Assembly (NCBI GenBank): GCA_037129555.1
Contig: JBAXUS010000004.1
Coordinates: 1 to 64,000, forward strand
Reading direction: 5' to 3'
DNA: 64,000 bases
Source: JANXLS01 sp037129555
GTDB taxonomy: Bacteria; Planctomycetota; SZUA-567; H5-PLA8
The notes beneath the pieces were generated by a model. It had not been told where the DNA came from. It saw only the letters and a program-made list of their open reading frames with translations, and searched no databases. Each line of letters opens with the position of its first letter. The stretch's first letter is position 1. Positions 51,426-60,832 of the stretch are shown one piece after another. The position numbers and the translations under genes were made by a program.

Positions 51426-52520
51426 ATGTCGGCAGCGAAACGGCGCCGCGTGGCCGTGGTGGGCGCCACGGGCGTGGCAGGACAACAGTTTTTGGTCAGT
51501 TTGAAGAATCATCCGTGGTTTGAGGTCAAGCGCCTCGCCGCGTCGGAGCGCAGCGCGGGCAAAAAATTTGCCGACGCGATCAAGGACTCTTCGTCCGGTG
51601 CGACGCGATGGTTCTGCGATGAACCCTGCCCGAAAGAGATTCTTTCGATCACCGTCGAAAACGCCGAAAAGCTGATTCTCGATGACATCGATATTGTCTT
51701 CACGGCGATTGAAAGCGATGCCTCGAAGATCGTCGAACCGTTGTACGCCGCGCGCGTTCCGGTGATTTCGACGGCCAGCGCGTTCCGCTATGAAAAAGAT
51801 GTGCCGGTTTTCCTTCCCGGCGTCAACATCGACCACGCCGAACTGATTTCAGTCCAACGCAAGAATCGCGGCTGGAAGGGCTTTGTGACGCCCGGCCCGA
51901 ACTGCACGACCGTCGGTCTCGTCTTCAGTTTGAAGCCGTTGCACGAACGTTTCGGTATCGGCAGCGTGATCATGACGTCGATGCAAGCCGTCAGTGGCGC
52001 GGGACGCAGTCCTGGCGTGTTGAGCTACGATATTCTCGACAATATCGTTCCGTACATTCCGAAGGAAGAAGAGAAGGTTCAGACTGAGACGCAGAAGATT
52101 CTCGGCACGATGGACAACGGCACAATCATCAGTGCGCCGTTCAATGTCAGCTGCACGTGTACGCGCGTCAATGTCATCGATGGACACACGGAGTCGGTGT
52201 TCGTTGGCTTGAAGAACAAAGCGTCGCTCGCCGAAGTCAAAGCGGCGTGGCGTGATGGGTACGCTGATTTCCTGTCGCTGGGATTGCCGAGCGCTCCGCC
52301 GGAATTGGTGCATTACACGGAAGAACCGTTCCGCCCGCAGCCGCGTTTGGACCGCAATATGAACGACGGCATGACGACCGTGATCGGCCGGTTGCGCGAA
52401 GACAACGTGCTGCCCAACGGCATCAAGTACGTGCTGCTGAGTCATAATACAAAGATGGGTGCGGCCAAAGGCGCAGTGCTCACCGGTGAGTATTTGATCA
52501 AGAGCGGGATCATTGAGTAA
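51426..52520 (+). CDS. asd: aspartate-semialdehyde dehydrogenase
   Basis: A 364-residue protein with an AGGAG leader 8 bases from the ATG. The NADP motif GATGVAGQ is at 13-20, catalytic Cys160 is in GPNCTTVG, and His254 is in IDGHTE. It reduces aspartyl phosphate to aspartate semialdehyde in the lysine, threonine and methionine pathway, and the diaminopimelate branch feeds cell-wall synthesis. The length and motifs fit the archaeal/fungal-type subfamily rather than the E. coli type. No other gene of the pathway is adjacent. Confidence 0.93.
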   Translation: MSAAKRRRVAVVGATGVAGQQFLVSLKNHPWFEVKRLAASERSAGKKFADAIKDSSSGATRWFCDEPCPKEILSITVENAEKLILDDIDIVFTAIESDASKIVEPLYAARVPVISTASAFRYEKDVPVFLPGVNIDHAELISVQRKNRGWKGFVTPGPNCTTVGLVFSLKPLHERFGIGSVIMTSMQAVSGAGRSPGVLSYDILDNIVPYIPKEEEKVQTETQKILGTMDNGTIISAPFNVSCTCTRVNVIDGHTESVFVGLKNKASLAEVKAAWRDGYADFLSLGLPSAPPELVHYTEEPFRPQPRLDRNMNDGMTTVIGRLREDNVLPNGIKYVLLSHNTKMGAAKGAVLTGEYLIKSGIIE

Positions 52521-52652
52521 CTGAACTGCGTTCGCACGAAGACGCGAAGAGCACAAAGAAACACGAAGAAAATATAGTCAGAGTGGTTTAAATCTTTGTG
52601 ATTTTTTGGGTTCTTTGCGTCTTTGAGAGAGACCGTCATCCGGAGTCTGATC

Positions 52653-53456
52653 ATGCGCATGCGTCTGGCTTGTCTCGTCTTGCTGTGCGGGTCGTTTAGT
52701 ATGATGGCTGCTCAGCCGTCCAGCGATGCACCGTTTTCGATGACGAAAGATGAGCAAGCCATCGTTGATTTGACGAACGGGGAGCGGCGCAAGGCTGGGA
52801 AAAAGCCGGTGAAGCCGAATGCGGTTCTCTTCAGCGTGGCGCGGCAACATGCTGACGACATGATGACATCCGGCAAACTTGAACATCGCTTGAATGGCAA
52901 AAACAGTTCCGACCGCGTTCAAGCCGCTGGATATAACTGGGTGGCGGTCAGCGAGAACATCGCGTGGAATCATCGCACGGTAGACGATGTGGTATCGGGC
53001 TGGATGAAATCGGAGGGGCATCGCGTCAATCTGCTCGGAAACGATGTCACCGAGATCGGCGTTGGGATCGCGTCGAATGCTGCAGGTGAGCCGTATTGGG
53101 TGCAGGTCTTCGCGAAACCAGACCCAGAACATCCGAACATTGCCATACCGGTTGGCCCTGGAGCCCCGCCCCGCCCTGACCCCAGAGGCCCCATTCAGGC
53201 AGTAAAATTCACGCTGCACAATCTCTCGGCATCAGACTTTTTTATCGACGTTCACACTGAGAAAGCGTATACCATCAAACCCGGCGAATCGGTCGAATTT
53301 TCAGTGCGTGTGCTGGCCATGAAAGCGCCGGTTGAAGTGAGGTCCGGATCGACAACTCTGGATTTCGTAGCCCGGCATGGTTTGACGTACACATTGAACA
53401 TATCGGCCGGGGATTTAGAATTAATTCAAAAGAATCCGAATCCCAACACGAAGTGA
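52653..53456 (+). CDS. exported CAP-domain (SCP-like) protein
   Basis: 267 residues from the ATG at 52653, with GGAG 8 bases upstream; the frame before it starts with TTG. A signal peptide ends near MAA (residue 20). The CAP core is LTNGERRKAGKKPV, then ARQHADDM, His78 in KLEHRL, SENIA (100-104) and GHRVNLL (His123), so the paired His and Glu positions are present. After it, about 80 residues form a second, strand-rich domain with a Pro-rich join. The function of bacterial CAP proteins is mostly unknown. Confidence 0.85.
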   Translation: MRMRLACLVLLCGSFSMMAAQPSSDAPFSMTKDEQAIVDLTNGERRKAGKKPVKPNAVLFSVARQHADDMMTSGKLEHRLNGKNSSDRVQAAGYNWVAVSENIAWNHRTVDDVVSGWMKSEGHRVNLLGNDVTEIGVGIASNAAGEPYWVQVFAKPDPEHPNIAIPVGPGAPPRPDPRGPIQAVKFTLHNLSASDFFIDVHTEKAYTIKPGESVEFSVRVLAMKAPVEVRSGSTTLDFVARHGLTYTLNISAGDLELIQKNPNPNTK

Positions 53457-53494
53457 TTTTTCATCGTTCCAGTCGTGGCAATTTCAAAAAGAGC

Positions 53495-53509
53495 GGTTAA
53501 ATTTTAACC
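53495..53509. promoter_or_regulatory. short palindrome upstream of hslV
   Basis: GGTTAAA-t-TTTAACC, a 7-base inverted repeat, 36 bases before the hslV ATG. It differs from the CIRCE heat-shock operator. It may be a regulator site or part of the promoter; there is no direct evidence. Confidence 0.35.
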
Positions 53510-53544
53510 TTCTACAGCCACGTGAATTCCCCTTGGAGCATTTG

Positions 53545-54087
53545 ATGTCCGAACATATTTCATTTCATGGAACGACCATTATTGCCGTGCGACAAAACGG
53601 CAAGCTCGCGATGGGCGGGGACGGACAGGTCACGCATGGGGCCATCGTGTTGAAAGCGACGGCGCAGAAGATACGCAAGATGCGCGGTGGACAGGTGCTG
53701 TGCGGTTTCGCGGGATCGACGGCGGATGCGTTCAGTTTGCTTGAGCGCTTTGAAGCGAAGCTTGACCAGAACAAAGGCAATCTGAAACGCGCTGGTGTGG
53801 AATTGGCGAAGGACTGGCGGACCGAGCGCTCGATGCGCCGACTCGAAGCAATGTTGGTGTGTGGCGATAAAGACTCATTGATATTATTGACCGGACAGGG
53901 TGATGTGGTTGAGCCTGACGACGGCATTATCGGCATCGGATCGGGCGGAGCGTACGCTCAGGCAGCGGCCCGCGCGTTGTCCAAACATTCACCGCTGACG
54001 CCCCGGCAAATCGTTGAAGAGTCGTTGAAAGAAGCCGCCGCGCTGTGCATTTACACGAATTCGAATGTGACGATTGAAGAGCTGTGA
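53545..54087 (+). CDS. hslV: ATP-dependent protease HslV subunit
   Basis: 180 residues from the ATG at 53545, with GGAG 7 bases upstream; the TTG at 53533 is not used. The catalytic threonine lies in FHGTTIIAVR (Thr10), so a nine-residue propeptide would be removed, as in species with longer HslV N-termini. GDGQVTHGAIV and FAGSTADAF are family motifs. HslV is the proteasome-like peptidase that pairs with HslU. hslU follows 58 bases later. Confidence 0.96.
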   Translation: MSEHISFHGTTIIAVRQNGKLAMGGDGQVTHGAIVLKATAQKIRKMRGGQVLCGFAGSTADAFSLLERFEAKLDQNKGNLKRAGVELAKDWRTERSMRRLEAMLVCGDKDSLILLTGQGDVVEPDDGIIGIGSGGAYAQAAARALSKHSPLTPRQIVEESLKEAAALCIYTNSNVTIEEL

Positions 54088-54145
54088 AGATTAGAATGCC
54101 GGGTGTTTTCACTTATACGTCTTGTTTCGGATCAATGGATTGAGA

Positions 54146-55564
54146 ATGGCAAAAATGCGAGAGAAGGAAACAGAACTGGCCGCACCCGCCGCCGCAAAAC
54201 CGGTGATTGATCCGGCGAACATGACGCCGAAGCAGATTGTGGCGGAGTTGGATCGCTACATTGTCGGGCAAGGCGCGGCGAAGAAGGCTGTGGCCATCGC
54301 GCTGCGCAATCGCTGGCGGCGGAAGAAACTGGAGCCGAGCATTCGCGAAGAAGTCGCGCCTAAAAATATTCTGATGATCGGACCGACCGGCGTGGGCAAG
54401 ACGGAAATCGCCCGCCGCCTCGCCGCGCTCTCGGGCGCACCGTTCGTCAAAGTCGAAGCGACGCGCTACACGGAAGTCGGCTACCATGGCCGCGACGTCG
54501 AGAGCATGATCCGCGACTTGGTCAAGCAGGCTCTGAACATGTCCCAGAGCAAAGCGCGCGAAGACGTCAAGATCAAAGCCGCCGAGGCTGCTGAAGAACG
54601 GCTGCTCGACATTCTGCTCCCCGCCCCGGAATCGTTCACGACTGCGTCGGTCAGCGACAAAGGGCCTGGCAGCGCGTCGGACCAATACGACAAGACGCGT
54701 GCGAAGCTCCGTAAGAAATTGCGCGACGGCCTGCTCGACGAAAAGGATGCGGAACTTGAAGTGGCCGCAGGGGGCGAAGTTGCGGGAGTGTTTGCGCCTT
54801 CGATGGGTGAGGAAATGAGCGCGGAGTTGCAGGACGCGTTGACGCGGATGATGCCGAAGCGGACGAAGCGACGGAAGATGACCGTGGCGGAAGCACGCAA
54901 AATCATTGAATCCGAAGAGGCTGAAAAGCTGATTGACCAGGATTCGGTGGCTCGGATGGCGATTGAATCCGCCGAGAATTTCGGGATCGTGTTCATCGAC
55001 GAAATCGACAAAGTTGCGGGCAGCGGCAAGGGCAACGGCCCGGACGTGTCGCGCGAAGGTGTTCAACGCGACATGTTGCCGATCGTTGAAGGTGCGTCGG
55101 TCAGCACGCGCTGGGGACTCGTTAAGACGGATCACATTTTGTTCATCGCAGCGGGCGCATTCCACATGTCGAAGCCCAGCGATCTGCTCCCGGAATTGCA
55201 GGGGCGATTCCCGATCCGCGTCGAATTGCAGGATCTGACGGAAGACGATTTCCGCCGCATTCTGACAGCTCCGAAGAACGCGTTGACGAAACAGTACGCA
55301 GCACTTTTGGGGACGGAAGGTGTGACGCTGGAATTTTCGGAAGACGGTCTCGCGTCGCTCGCGCGCATCGCCGCAACCGCGAACTCGCGCAACCAGAACA
55401 TTGGCGCGCGGCGTCTGCACACGGTTATGGAAAAGCTGCTGGAAGAAGTGAGTTTTGAAGCGTCGGAGCTTGTCGACAAGAACATCATGGTGACCTCCAA
55501 GATGGTCGAGGACCGGCTGAAACCGATTCTTGACGACGAAGACCTCGCGAAATTCATTCTCTAA
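54146..55564 (+). CDS. hslU: ATPase HslU
   Basis: 472 residues from the ATG at 54146 (54155 is also possible). Walker A GPTGVGKT is at 79-86, Walker B is in FGIVFIDEIDKV, and the end ILDDEDLAKFIL has the C-terminal HslV-binding tail. The pore motif, GYVG in E. coli, reads GYHG here. The I-domain (about 140-260) is present but its middle is acidic and Ala-rich. HslU unfolds substrates and feeds them to HslV, the gene before it. An opposite-strand frame of 557 residues is a shadow. Confidence 0.96.
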   Translation: MAKMREKETELAAPAAAKPVIDPANMTPKQIVAELDRYIVGQGAAKKAVAIALRNRWRRKKLEPSIREEVAPKNILMIGPTGVGKTEIARRLAALSGAPFVKVEATRYTEVGYHGRDVESMIRDLVKQALNMSQSKAREDVKIKAAEAAEERLLDILLPAPESFTTASVSDKGPGSASDQYDKTRAKLRKKLRDGLLDEKDAELEVAAGGEVAGVFAPSMGEEMSAELQDALTRMMPKRTKRRKMTVAEARKIIESEEAEKLIDQDSVARMAIESAENFGIVFIDEIDKVAGSGKGNGPDVSREGVQRDMLPIVEGASVSTRWGLVKTDHILFIAAGAFHMSKPSDLLPELQGRFPIRVELQDLTEDDFRRILTAPKNALTKQYAALLGTEGVTLEFSEDGLASLARIAATANSRNQNIGARRLHTVMEKLLEEVSFEASELVDKNIMVTSKMVEDRLKPILDDEDLAKFIL

Positions 55565-55590
55565 TATGGCGTCAAAAGGAAGCACGTGCG

Positions 55591-57675
55591 ATGGAGCCAT
55601 CGAAGGCTGTCGAATCTGGCGCGCAAGAGGCAGGCGTGTCAGAGTTGCGGAAACGCATTGACCAGCCGGGATTCGTATTCGCCATTTTGTTGCTGCTATC
55701 CATGTCGTTGATCTGGGCGAACCTAACGAAGCCGTTTTACAGTTTCGACGACGAAGTCCACATACGTGTCGCGGTCGAAACGCCAATTTCGTCGATTCTA
55801 TTCAAGCCGGAATCGACGATCACGTACCTGCCAGTCTCGCTGCTGTCGCATCGTTTGGACCGGTATCTTTTTGGGCCGTCCGAGCCGCTTCGTCCCAAGG
55901 CCCTGTCCGTCAAACAAACGCTCGAACACGACGCCATTGGCCAACTGAATCCGGAAGACACGTCGCGCAGCGCCTATTTCGGTGAGATAAATTGGGCACC
56001 GTATCTGCGCGCCGAAAGTTGTCTCTTTCACGTGATCGCCGGCTTTTTACTGTGGGCGTTTTTGCGGCGCTTGAACGTTGGGCCGGGCACGGCGCTATTC
56101 ATCGCGGCGGTGTGGGTGGCGCATCCGATGGCGTGTGAATCGGTGTGCTGGATCTCCGAGCGCAAGAATGTTCAAGCGGCGATGTTTGGATTCTTCGCGC
56201 TGTGGGCTCAGACGCAGCGCGGGACGGCGTGGCGCTGGCCGCTCGTGACGGTTCTTTATTTTTTATCGACGCTCAGCAAACCAACGGGCGTCGGCGTGTT
56301 CCCGATTATTGTTGCGCTAGAAGTGCTTGACCCGAATGCGCCGGTGTTTGCGTGGCGCTCAGTGCGCGATTGGGTAAGGCTTGCGCTGGGATTATCCGGG
56401 CCGTTCGCGGTGACTGTTTTGATTGTGTGGATCAACATGGGCATCCACCAGATTCATTTCGTCGCGCCGCCGGGCGGATCGTTGTTTACGGCGTTGCTGA
56501 CGGACCTCGAGATATTTTCGCGCTACATGTTCAACATCGTGTTGCCGGTGAATCTGAGTTTCTTCTATGGCCTCGATCCGATACGTTCGCTGGGTGACGC
56601 GCGGGCGTGGATCTTTGGTGCGGTGCTGGTCGGCGTGTGTGTTGGCACGGTTTGGGGCACTGAGACGAAATTTCGCGGCGTGGCAGTGTTCGGATTGATT
56701 TGGTTTTTCGGGGCGCTGGGACCGACTTCGAACATTGCGCCGATTCCATACTGGATGCAAGACCGCTACGTGTACATCGCGTCGGCAGGGTTATTACTAT
56801 CACTGACACTGTGCGCACAGGGGATCTTTGCGCGTGTGAAAATGGAACCGGCGATGCGCGCATACGGGCCGTTTGCGTTGGGATTTGCGTTTGTTCTTTT
56901 TATTGCGGTCCTGTCCATCACCCGCGCGCCGTTGTTTCAGGACGCTCAAACATTGGTTGAAGACGCTGCAATTCGGCAGCCGAAATCGGGGAAGGCGCGT
57001 TCGGAGAGCGCGCACAATCACGCGTATGCGGCGCACAATCGACGCGATCCGGAGTTTGTCAAAAGTGGTGGCGTATTGCGCGAATCCCGGCGCGCGTTGG
57101 AAGAATATGATGCGGCGATTCAGTGCGCGGACATCGATAATTTTACGAGCGCATTTGTGCTGCGGGTGAAGGCTGCGCAATTGATGAACACCCTCGGGGC
57201 TCAAGGCGACATCCGGGCTTACGCGGAAGCTCGCGAGTATTTGAAGGACTGGTTGCCGCCGAAAAAGTACACGATGCATGATCCGGATACGACGTTCTCC
57301 GCGCGCGATTCGGCGACATCCTATCGGCCACAGACGTTGGCCTACGCGTGGCTCGTTGCGGCAGAAGCACGCTGGATGCTGGCGATGAATTTGGACCGCA
57401 AGACAGTTCCAGTCGCTGCGCGACTTGCAGAAATGAACGCCGCGATTGCTGAAGTGGATCGGTCCATCGGGATTCATATTTGGGATTATCAGGGCTACGT
57501 GTTGAAGGCACGGATGCTGCTTTTTATGTCGGTGCTGGATGAGGAAAATAAGGACATCGCGAGTTCGGACAGGCATGTGCTTGAGGCCGTGACGTTGTTG
57601 AAACAAGTTCCGGTATCGTCGGAATTGGGTGGTCAGGCGATGGAGCTGCTGACGAAAATCGTTGCGCTGAAATGA
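55591..57675 (+). CDS. GT-C / TMTC-like membrane protein
   Basis: A 694-residue protein with about ten membrane segments in the first 470 residues and a soluble C-terminal part with TPR-like helices. An acidic motif FYSFDDEVHIR (Asp53, Asp54, Glu55) lies in the first outer loop, as in GT-C glycosyltransferases. HPMACESVCWISERKNVQAAMF resembles the conserved loop of TMTC proteins. It may transfer a sugar from a lipid carrier to exported proteins or glycans; the substrate is unknown. It starts 26 bases after hslU, but its function seems separate. Confidence 0.75.
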   Translation: MEPSKAVESGAQEAGVSELRKRIDQPGFVFAILLLLSMSLIWANLTKPFYSFDDEVHIRVAVETPISSILFKPESTITYLPVSLLSHRLDRYLFGPSEPLRPKALSVKQTLEHDAIGQLNPEDTSRSAYFGEINWAPYLRAESCLFHVIAGFLLWAFLRRLNVGPGTALFIAAVWVAHPMACESVCWISERKNVQAAMFGFFALWAQTQRGTAWRWPLVTVLYFLSTLSKPTGVGVFPIIVALEVLDPNAPVFAWRSVRDWVRLALGLSGPFAVTVLIVWINMGIHQIHFVAPPGGSLFTALLTDLEIFSRYMFNIVLPVNLSFFYGLDPIRSLGDARAWIFGAVLVGVCVGTVWGTETKFRGVAVFGLIWFFGALGPTSNIAPIPYWMQDRYVYIASAGLLLSLTLCAQGIFARVKMEPAMRAYGPFALGFAFVLFIAVLSITRAPLFQDAQTLVEDAAIRQPKSGKARSESAHNHAYAAHNRRDPEFVKSGGVLRESRRALEEYDAAIQCADIDNFTSAFVLRVKAAQLMNTLGAQGDIRAYAEAREYLKDWLPPKKYTMHDPDTTFSARDSATSYRPQTLAYAWLVAAEARWMLAMNLDRKTVPVAARLAEMNAAIAEVDRSIGIHIWDYQGYVLKARMLLFMSVLDEENKDIASSDRHVLEAVTLLKQVPVSSELGGQAMELLTKIVALK

Positions 57676-57741
57676 TGTGTTATCACGCGATTTCGGTGTA
57701 GTCGAGTCTGGACGATTTGCTTGTGATTGGAGCGAAACAAG

Positions 57742-59184
57742 ATGCGCAGACCCCATATTGAAATTCCCCGAACGCGGCGCGACTTTTTAGCCAAATCGGG
57801 TGCCGGATTCGGCGCGATTGCAGCGAGTTATTTGCTCGGAGCGAGCGACATCAAGATGGCGCGCGCGGACGAGGCCCCACGCTCGGGAAATCCGATTGCT
57901 GCGAAGAAGCCGCATTACGCCGCCAAAGCCAAGAGTGTCATCTTCCTATTCATGGAAGGCGGCCCGAGCGCAATGGACACGTTTGATCCGAAGCCGACGT
58001 TGAACAAACTTGCGGGGACACCGCTACCGCCGAGTTTCAAACGACCGCTCACGGCGATGGGTGAATCCGGATCGGCGCTGCTGGCGTCCAAGCGCGAATG
58101 GAAGCAGCATGGAAAAAGCGGGCTGTGGGTTTCAGACTGGCTGCCGCATATCGCTGGATGTGTGGACGATATTGCGGTGATTCGCTCGTGCCAGGGCGAT
58201 GGGATTAATCATTCCGGCGGCGTGTGTCAGATGAACACGGGATCGATTCTCGCGGGCCGGCCGTCGATGGGCAGTTGGGTCACTTATGGTCTGGGAACTG
58301 AAAACCAGAATATGCCGGCGTTCGTTGTGTTGCAGGACAATAATGGGACGGTCGTAAATGGTCCGCGCAATTGGGCGGCGGGGTTCATGCCGTCGGTGTA
58401 TCAGGGCACGCGGTTGCATCCGGACGGTGAGCCGATTCCGAATTTGATGACGCCTTCTAATATTGGTGCTGACCGCCAGCGCGCCAAGCTTGATTTGCTC
58501 GCGCAACTAAATGCCGGGATGACTGCCGCGCATGCCGATCAGACGGAATTGGATGCGCGAATCAAGAGCTACGAACTGGCGTTCCGCATGCAGGCCGAGG
58601 CTCCGGGGGCGGTGGATATTGCGAGCGAGTCGGCGGCGACGCGCGAGTTGTACGGTATGGACGACAAGAAGACTGAGGTGTTCGGACGCAATTGTTTGCT
58701 GGCGCGGCGCATGGTTGAACGCGGTGTGCGATTTGTTCAATTGTACAGCGGGTCGGGGAGCAAGTGGGACGCGCATGCGAACATCGAGCGGAACCACACG
58801 GACAACTGCGTGTCGATGGACAAGCCTGTGGCGGGGTTGTTGAAAGATTTGAAAGCGCGCGGGTTGCTCGACAGCACGCTGGTTGTTTGGGGCGGCGAAT
58901 TCGGACGGACGCCGATGTCGGAGAAGGGCAACGGACGCGACCACAATCCGTGGGGCTTTACGATGTGGATGGCGGGCGGCGGAGTGAAGGGCGGGCAGGC
59001 GATTGGCGCGACGGATGAACTCGGTTTGTACGCCGTCGAAGACAAGTTGCACGTACACGATATTCACGCGACTATTTTGCATCTTCTGGGTCTGGATCAC
59101 ACGAAGTTGACCTACTTCCATAAAGGCCGACCGGAACGTGCGACGATTAATGAAGGCGAGATATTGAAGAAAATCGCGGTCTAG
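57742..59184 (+). CDS. Tat-exported DUF1501 protein
   Basis: 480 residues from the ATG at 57742, with GGAG 10 bases upstream; a TTG at 57727 is rejected. A Tat signal TRRDFLAKSG (Arg12-Arg13) opens the protein. KSVIFLFMEGGPSAMDTFDPKP is the family start and later VVWGGEFGRTPM is a second hallmark. DUF1501 is related to alkaline phosphatase/sulfatase-fold hydrolases and is common in Planctomycetota, usually near a DUF1549/DUF1553 gene; none is here. Its substrate is unknown. Confidence 0.93.
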   Translation: MRRPHIEIPRTRRDFLAKSGAGFGAIAASYLLGASDIKMARADEAPRSGNPIAAKKPHYAAKAKSVIFLFMEGGPSAMDTFDPKPTLNKLAGTPLPPSFKRPLTAMGESGSALLASKREWKQHGKSGLWVSDWLPHIAGCVDDIAVIRSCQGDGINHSGGVCQMNTGSILAGRPSMGSWVTYGLGTENQNMPAFVVLQDNNGTVVNGPRNWAAGFMPSVYQGTRLHPDGEPIPNLMTPSNIGADRQRAKLDLLAQLNAGMTAAHADQTELDARIKSYELAFRMQAEAPGAVDIASESAATRELYGMDDKKTEVFGRNCLLARRMVERGVRFVQLYSGSGSKWDAHANIERNHTDNCVSMDKPVAGLLKDLKARGLLDSTLVVWGGEFGRTPMSEKGNGRDHNPWGFTMWMAGGGVKGGQAIGATDELGLYAVEDKLHVHDIHATILHLLGLDHTKLTYFHKGRPERATINEGEILKKIAV

Positions 59185-59258
59185 TCCGTCATAGTTTTCA
59201 TACGCGCGGACGCGGGGTTTGCGCGGGCATTTTTGATTGAAGGAATGGGAGGAAAGAC

Positions 59259-59858
59259 GTGAAACATTCAGTTTTGGCCGTGTTGGCGTTGGGTTTGTTC
59301 TGTATGTGTACGGTTCCGTGTGTGAGCGCGGGTGAACCGGTGATCAAGGATGGTGCCAATCCGATTGTGTTGATGAAGACCACTGCGGGCGACATTGAAA
59401 TTGAATTGTTTGAAGATGCCGCGCCGAACACGGTTGGCAATTTCGTTCAATTGATTGAAAAGAAATTCTACGACGGGTTGACATTCCACCGCATCATCAA
59501 AGATTTCATGATCCAAGGCGGCTGTCCGAAGGGCACTGGCACTGGCGACGCGGGGTACAAATTCGCGGACGAATTCGCGAACAATCCGAACAAGAATTTG
59601 CAGTACGCGATTTCGATGGCGAACGCGGGGCCGAACACGAACGGTTCACAGTTCTTCATCATCACGAAAAAGGGCGGCACATCGTGGCTTGATGGACGCC
59701 ACACCGTTTTCGGAAAAGTGACGAAGGGCACGGACGTCGTTGATACGCTGGGCGTCTCGCCGACCGGCCCAGGCGACCGACCGACTCCAGCCGTGAAGAT
59801 TGTCACGGTCACCGTGGTGCAAAAGCAGAAGCACGAGTACGCGGTCAAGAAGGATTAG
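59259..59858 (+). CDS. exported cyclophilin-type peptidyl-prolyl isomerase
   Basis: 199 residues from the GTG at 59259, with GGAGG 7 bases upstream. A signal peptide ends near VSA (residue 24). The active site is FHRIIKDFMIQGG (His77, Arg78, Gln86), with SQFFI and WLDGRHTVFGKV after it. It isomerises proline bonds in the periplasm. Its length is typical of exported bacterial cyclophilins. Confidence 0.95.
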   Translation: MKHSVLAVLALGLFCMCTVPCVSAGEPVIKDGANPIVLMKTTAGDIEIELFEDAAPNTVGNFVQLIEKKFYDGLTFHRIIKDFMIQGGCPKGTGTGDAGYKFADEFANNPNKNLQYAISMANAGPNTNGSQFFIITKKGGTSWLDGRHTVFGKVTKGTDVVDTLGVSPTGPGDRPTPAVKIVTVTVVQKQKHEYAVKKD

Positions 59859-59901
59859 TTCACGTTGTAAATTCCTGTTTATGGTTTCGGGTTTTTGGTT
59901 T

Positions 59902-59923
59902 ATAGTCTGACAGGTCAGACTAT
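59902..59923. repeat. 22-base palindrome
   Basis: ATAGTCTGAC-ag-GTCAGACTAT, 10-base arms around two bases. Outer GGTTTCG (59883-59889) and CGAAACC (59936-59942) could extend the fold. It lies between the cyclophilin gene and the SseB-like gene, so it might be a terminator or an operator. Confidence 0.6.
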
Positions 59924-59965
59924 GAATTCGAACACTCGAAACCAGAAGTTATTTGTGGCGATCAC

Positions 59966-60712
59966 ATGGTAAATGCAGACGAGCTCATTCCGCGGGCGGC
60001 GATAGACCGCTTCTTCAGTAAAAAGTTGACGGGCACACAGCTGCTCCGTAGTCTGGCCGTGTATCGCGGCTGGCAGGTCCCGGCACGTCTTGAAAACATG
60101 GTGCCGGTTTACACTGAATTTGATCTTGGCAACAACGTCACTCACTTCTTTTTGTTCTCGGACAAAGACGCGTATTTGGAATGTAAGAAAAATATCGGGG
60201 GCGATATTCTCGGCGATTATTTCGTCGGCAATGTATCGGGCTACAGTGCGTTTGACACCATCAAAGACACCGTCGATATCGTCAACATCAATCCGTACAG
60301 CCCGCAGGAAATTCATTACACGCGTGAGCAGTTGCACCGTTTGAAGACGTGGGCGGGGATTGTGAAGACGGAGATGGCGCTTGAGACGGTGCATTCATCG
60401 ATGCGCGGATATGCCACGCTGCGGAATTTCGACAAGTACTGGTTCATCATGGAAGACGAGCAATTTGTCGTGCTGGCTCCGGATGGGCGCGGTCGAAAAC
60501 TGGCGGCGTTGTTCACGGCTGAAGACGCGCTGGATTTGTTCATGGAACGCAATCCAAAACCGAACCGCCGGGCGATCCCGATTTCGGGCGAGGCGCTGTT
60601 TAAGGCGATCCGCAAAATGCCGCTGGAAGGCATGGTGTTCAATTGCTGCGGCCCGACGAAGCCGCGCTTTTTTCCGCTGGCGTTTGCTGCGGAAATTTCG
60701 GACAAGGGTTGA
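59966..60712 (+). CDS. SseB-like protein of unknown function
   Basis: A 248-residue soluble protein without a signal. PVYTEFDLGNNVTHFFLFSDKDAY is the kind of strand pattern seen in SseB N-terminal domains, and a C-terminal part (GEALFKAIRKMPLEGMVFNC) has the same overall feel. The similarity is by eye and is moderate. The role is unknown. It is preceded by the 22-base palindrome and followed by the long inverted repeat 60730-60808. Confidence 0.5.
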   Translation: MVNADELIPRAAIDRFFSKKLTGTQLLRSLAVYRGWQVPARLENMVPVYTEFDLGNNVTHFFLFSDKDAYLECKKNIGGDILGDYFVGNVSGYSAFDTIKDTVDIVNINPYSPQEIHYTREQLHRLKTWAGIVKTEMALETVHSSMRGYATLRNFDKYWFIMEDEQFVVLAPDGRGRKLAALFTAEDALDLFMERNPKPNRRAIPISGEALFKAIRKMPLEGMVFNCCGPTKPRFFPLAFAAEISDKG

Positions 60713-60729
60713 TTTTTTTAGTCTTGCAC

Positions 60730-60808
60730 AAGAGCCGCGCGCGCAAGCAAGCGGCCATTACCGATAGAATGCAACGAACTTGGCCGCTTGCTTGCGCGCG
60801 CGGCTCTT
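60730..60808. repeat. 28-base perfect inverted repeat
   Basis: Arms 60730-60757 and 60781-60808 are perfect inverted copies around a 23-base centre. The arm core is GAGCCGCGCGCGCAAGCAAG. It lies between convergent genes (the SseB-like gene and the gene at 60833-62632) and could end transcription from both sides. Confidence 0.85.
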
Positions 60809-60832
60809 CGCGATGTTTTAAAGCGCCGGAAA

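Noticed and set aside
54113..55786. 557-codon frame on the minus strand
   Set aside because: It covers hslU in antisense and has no recognisable domain.
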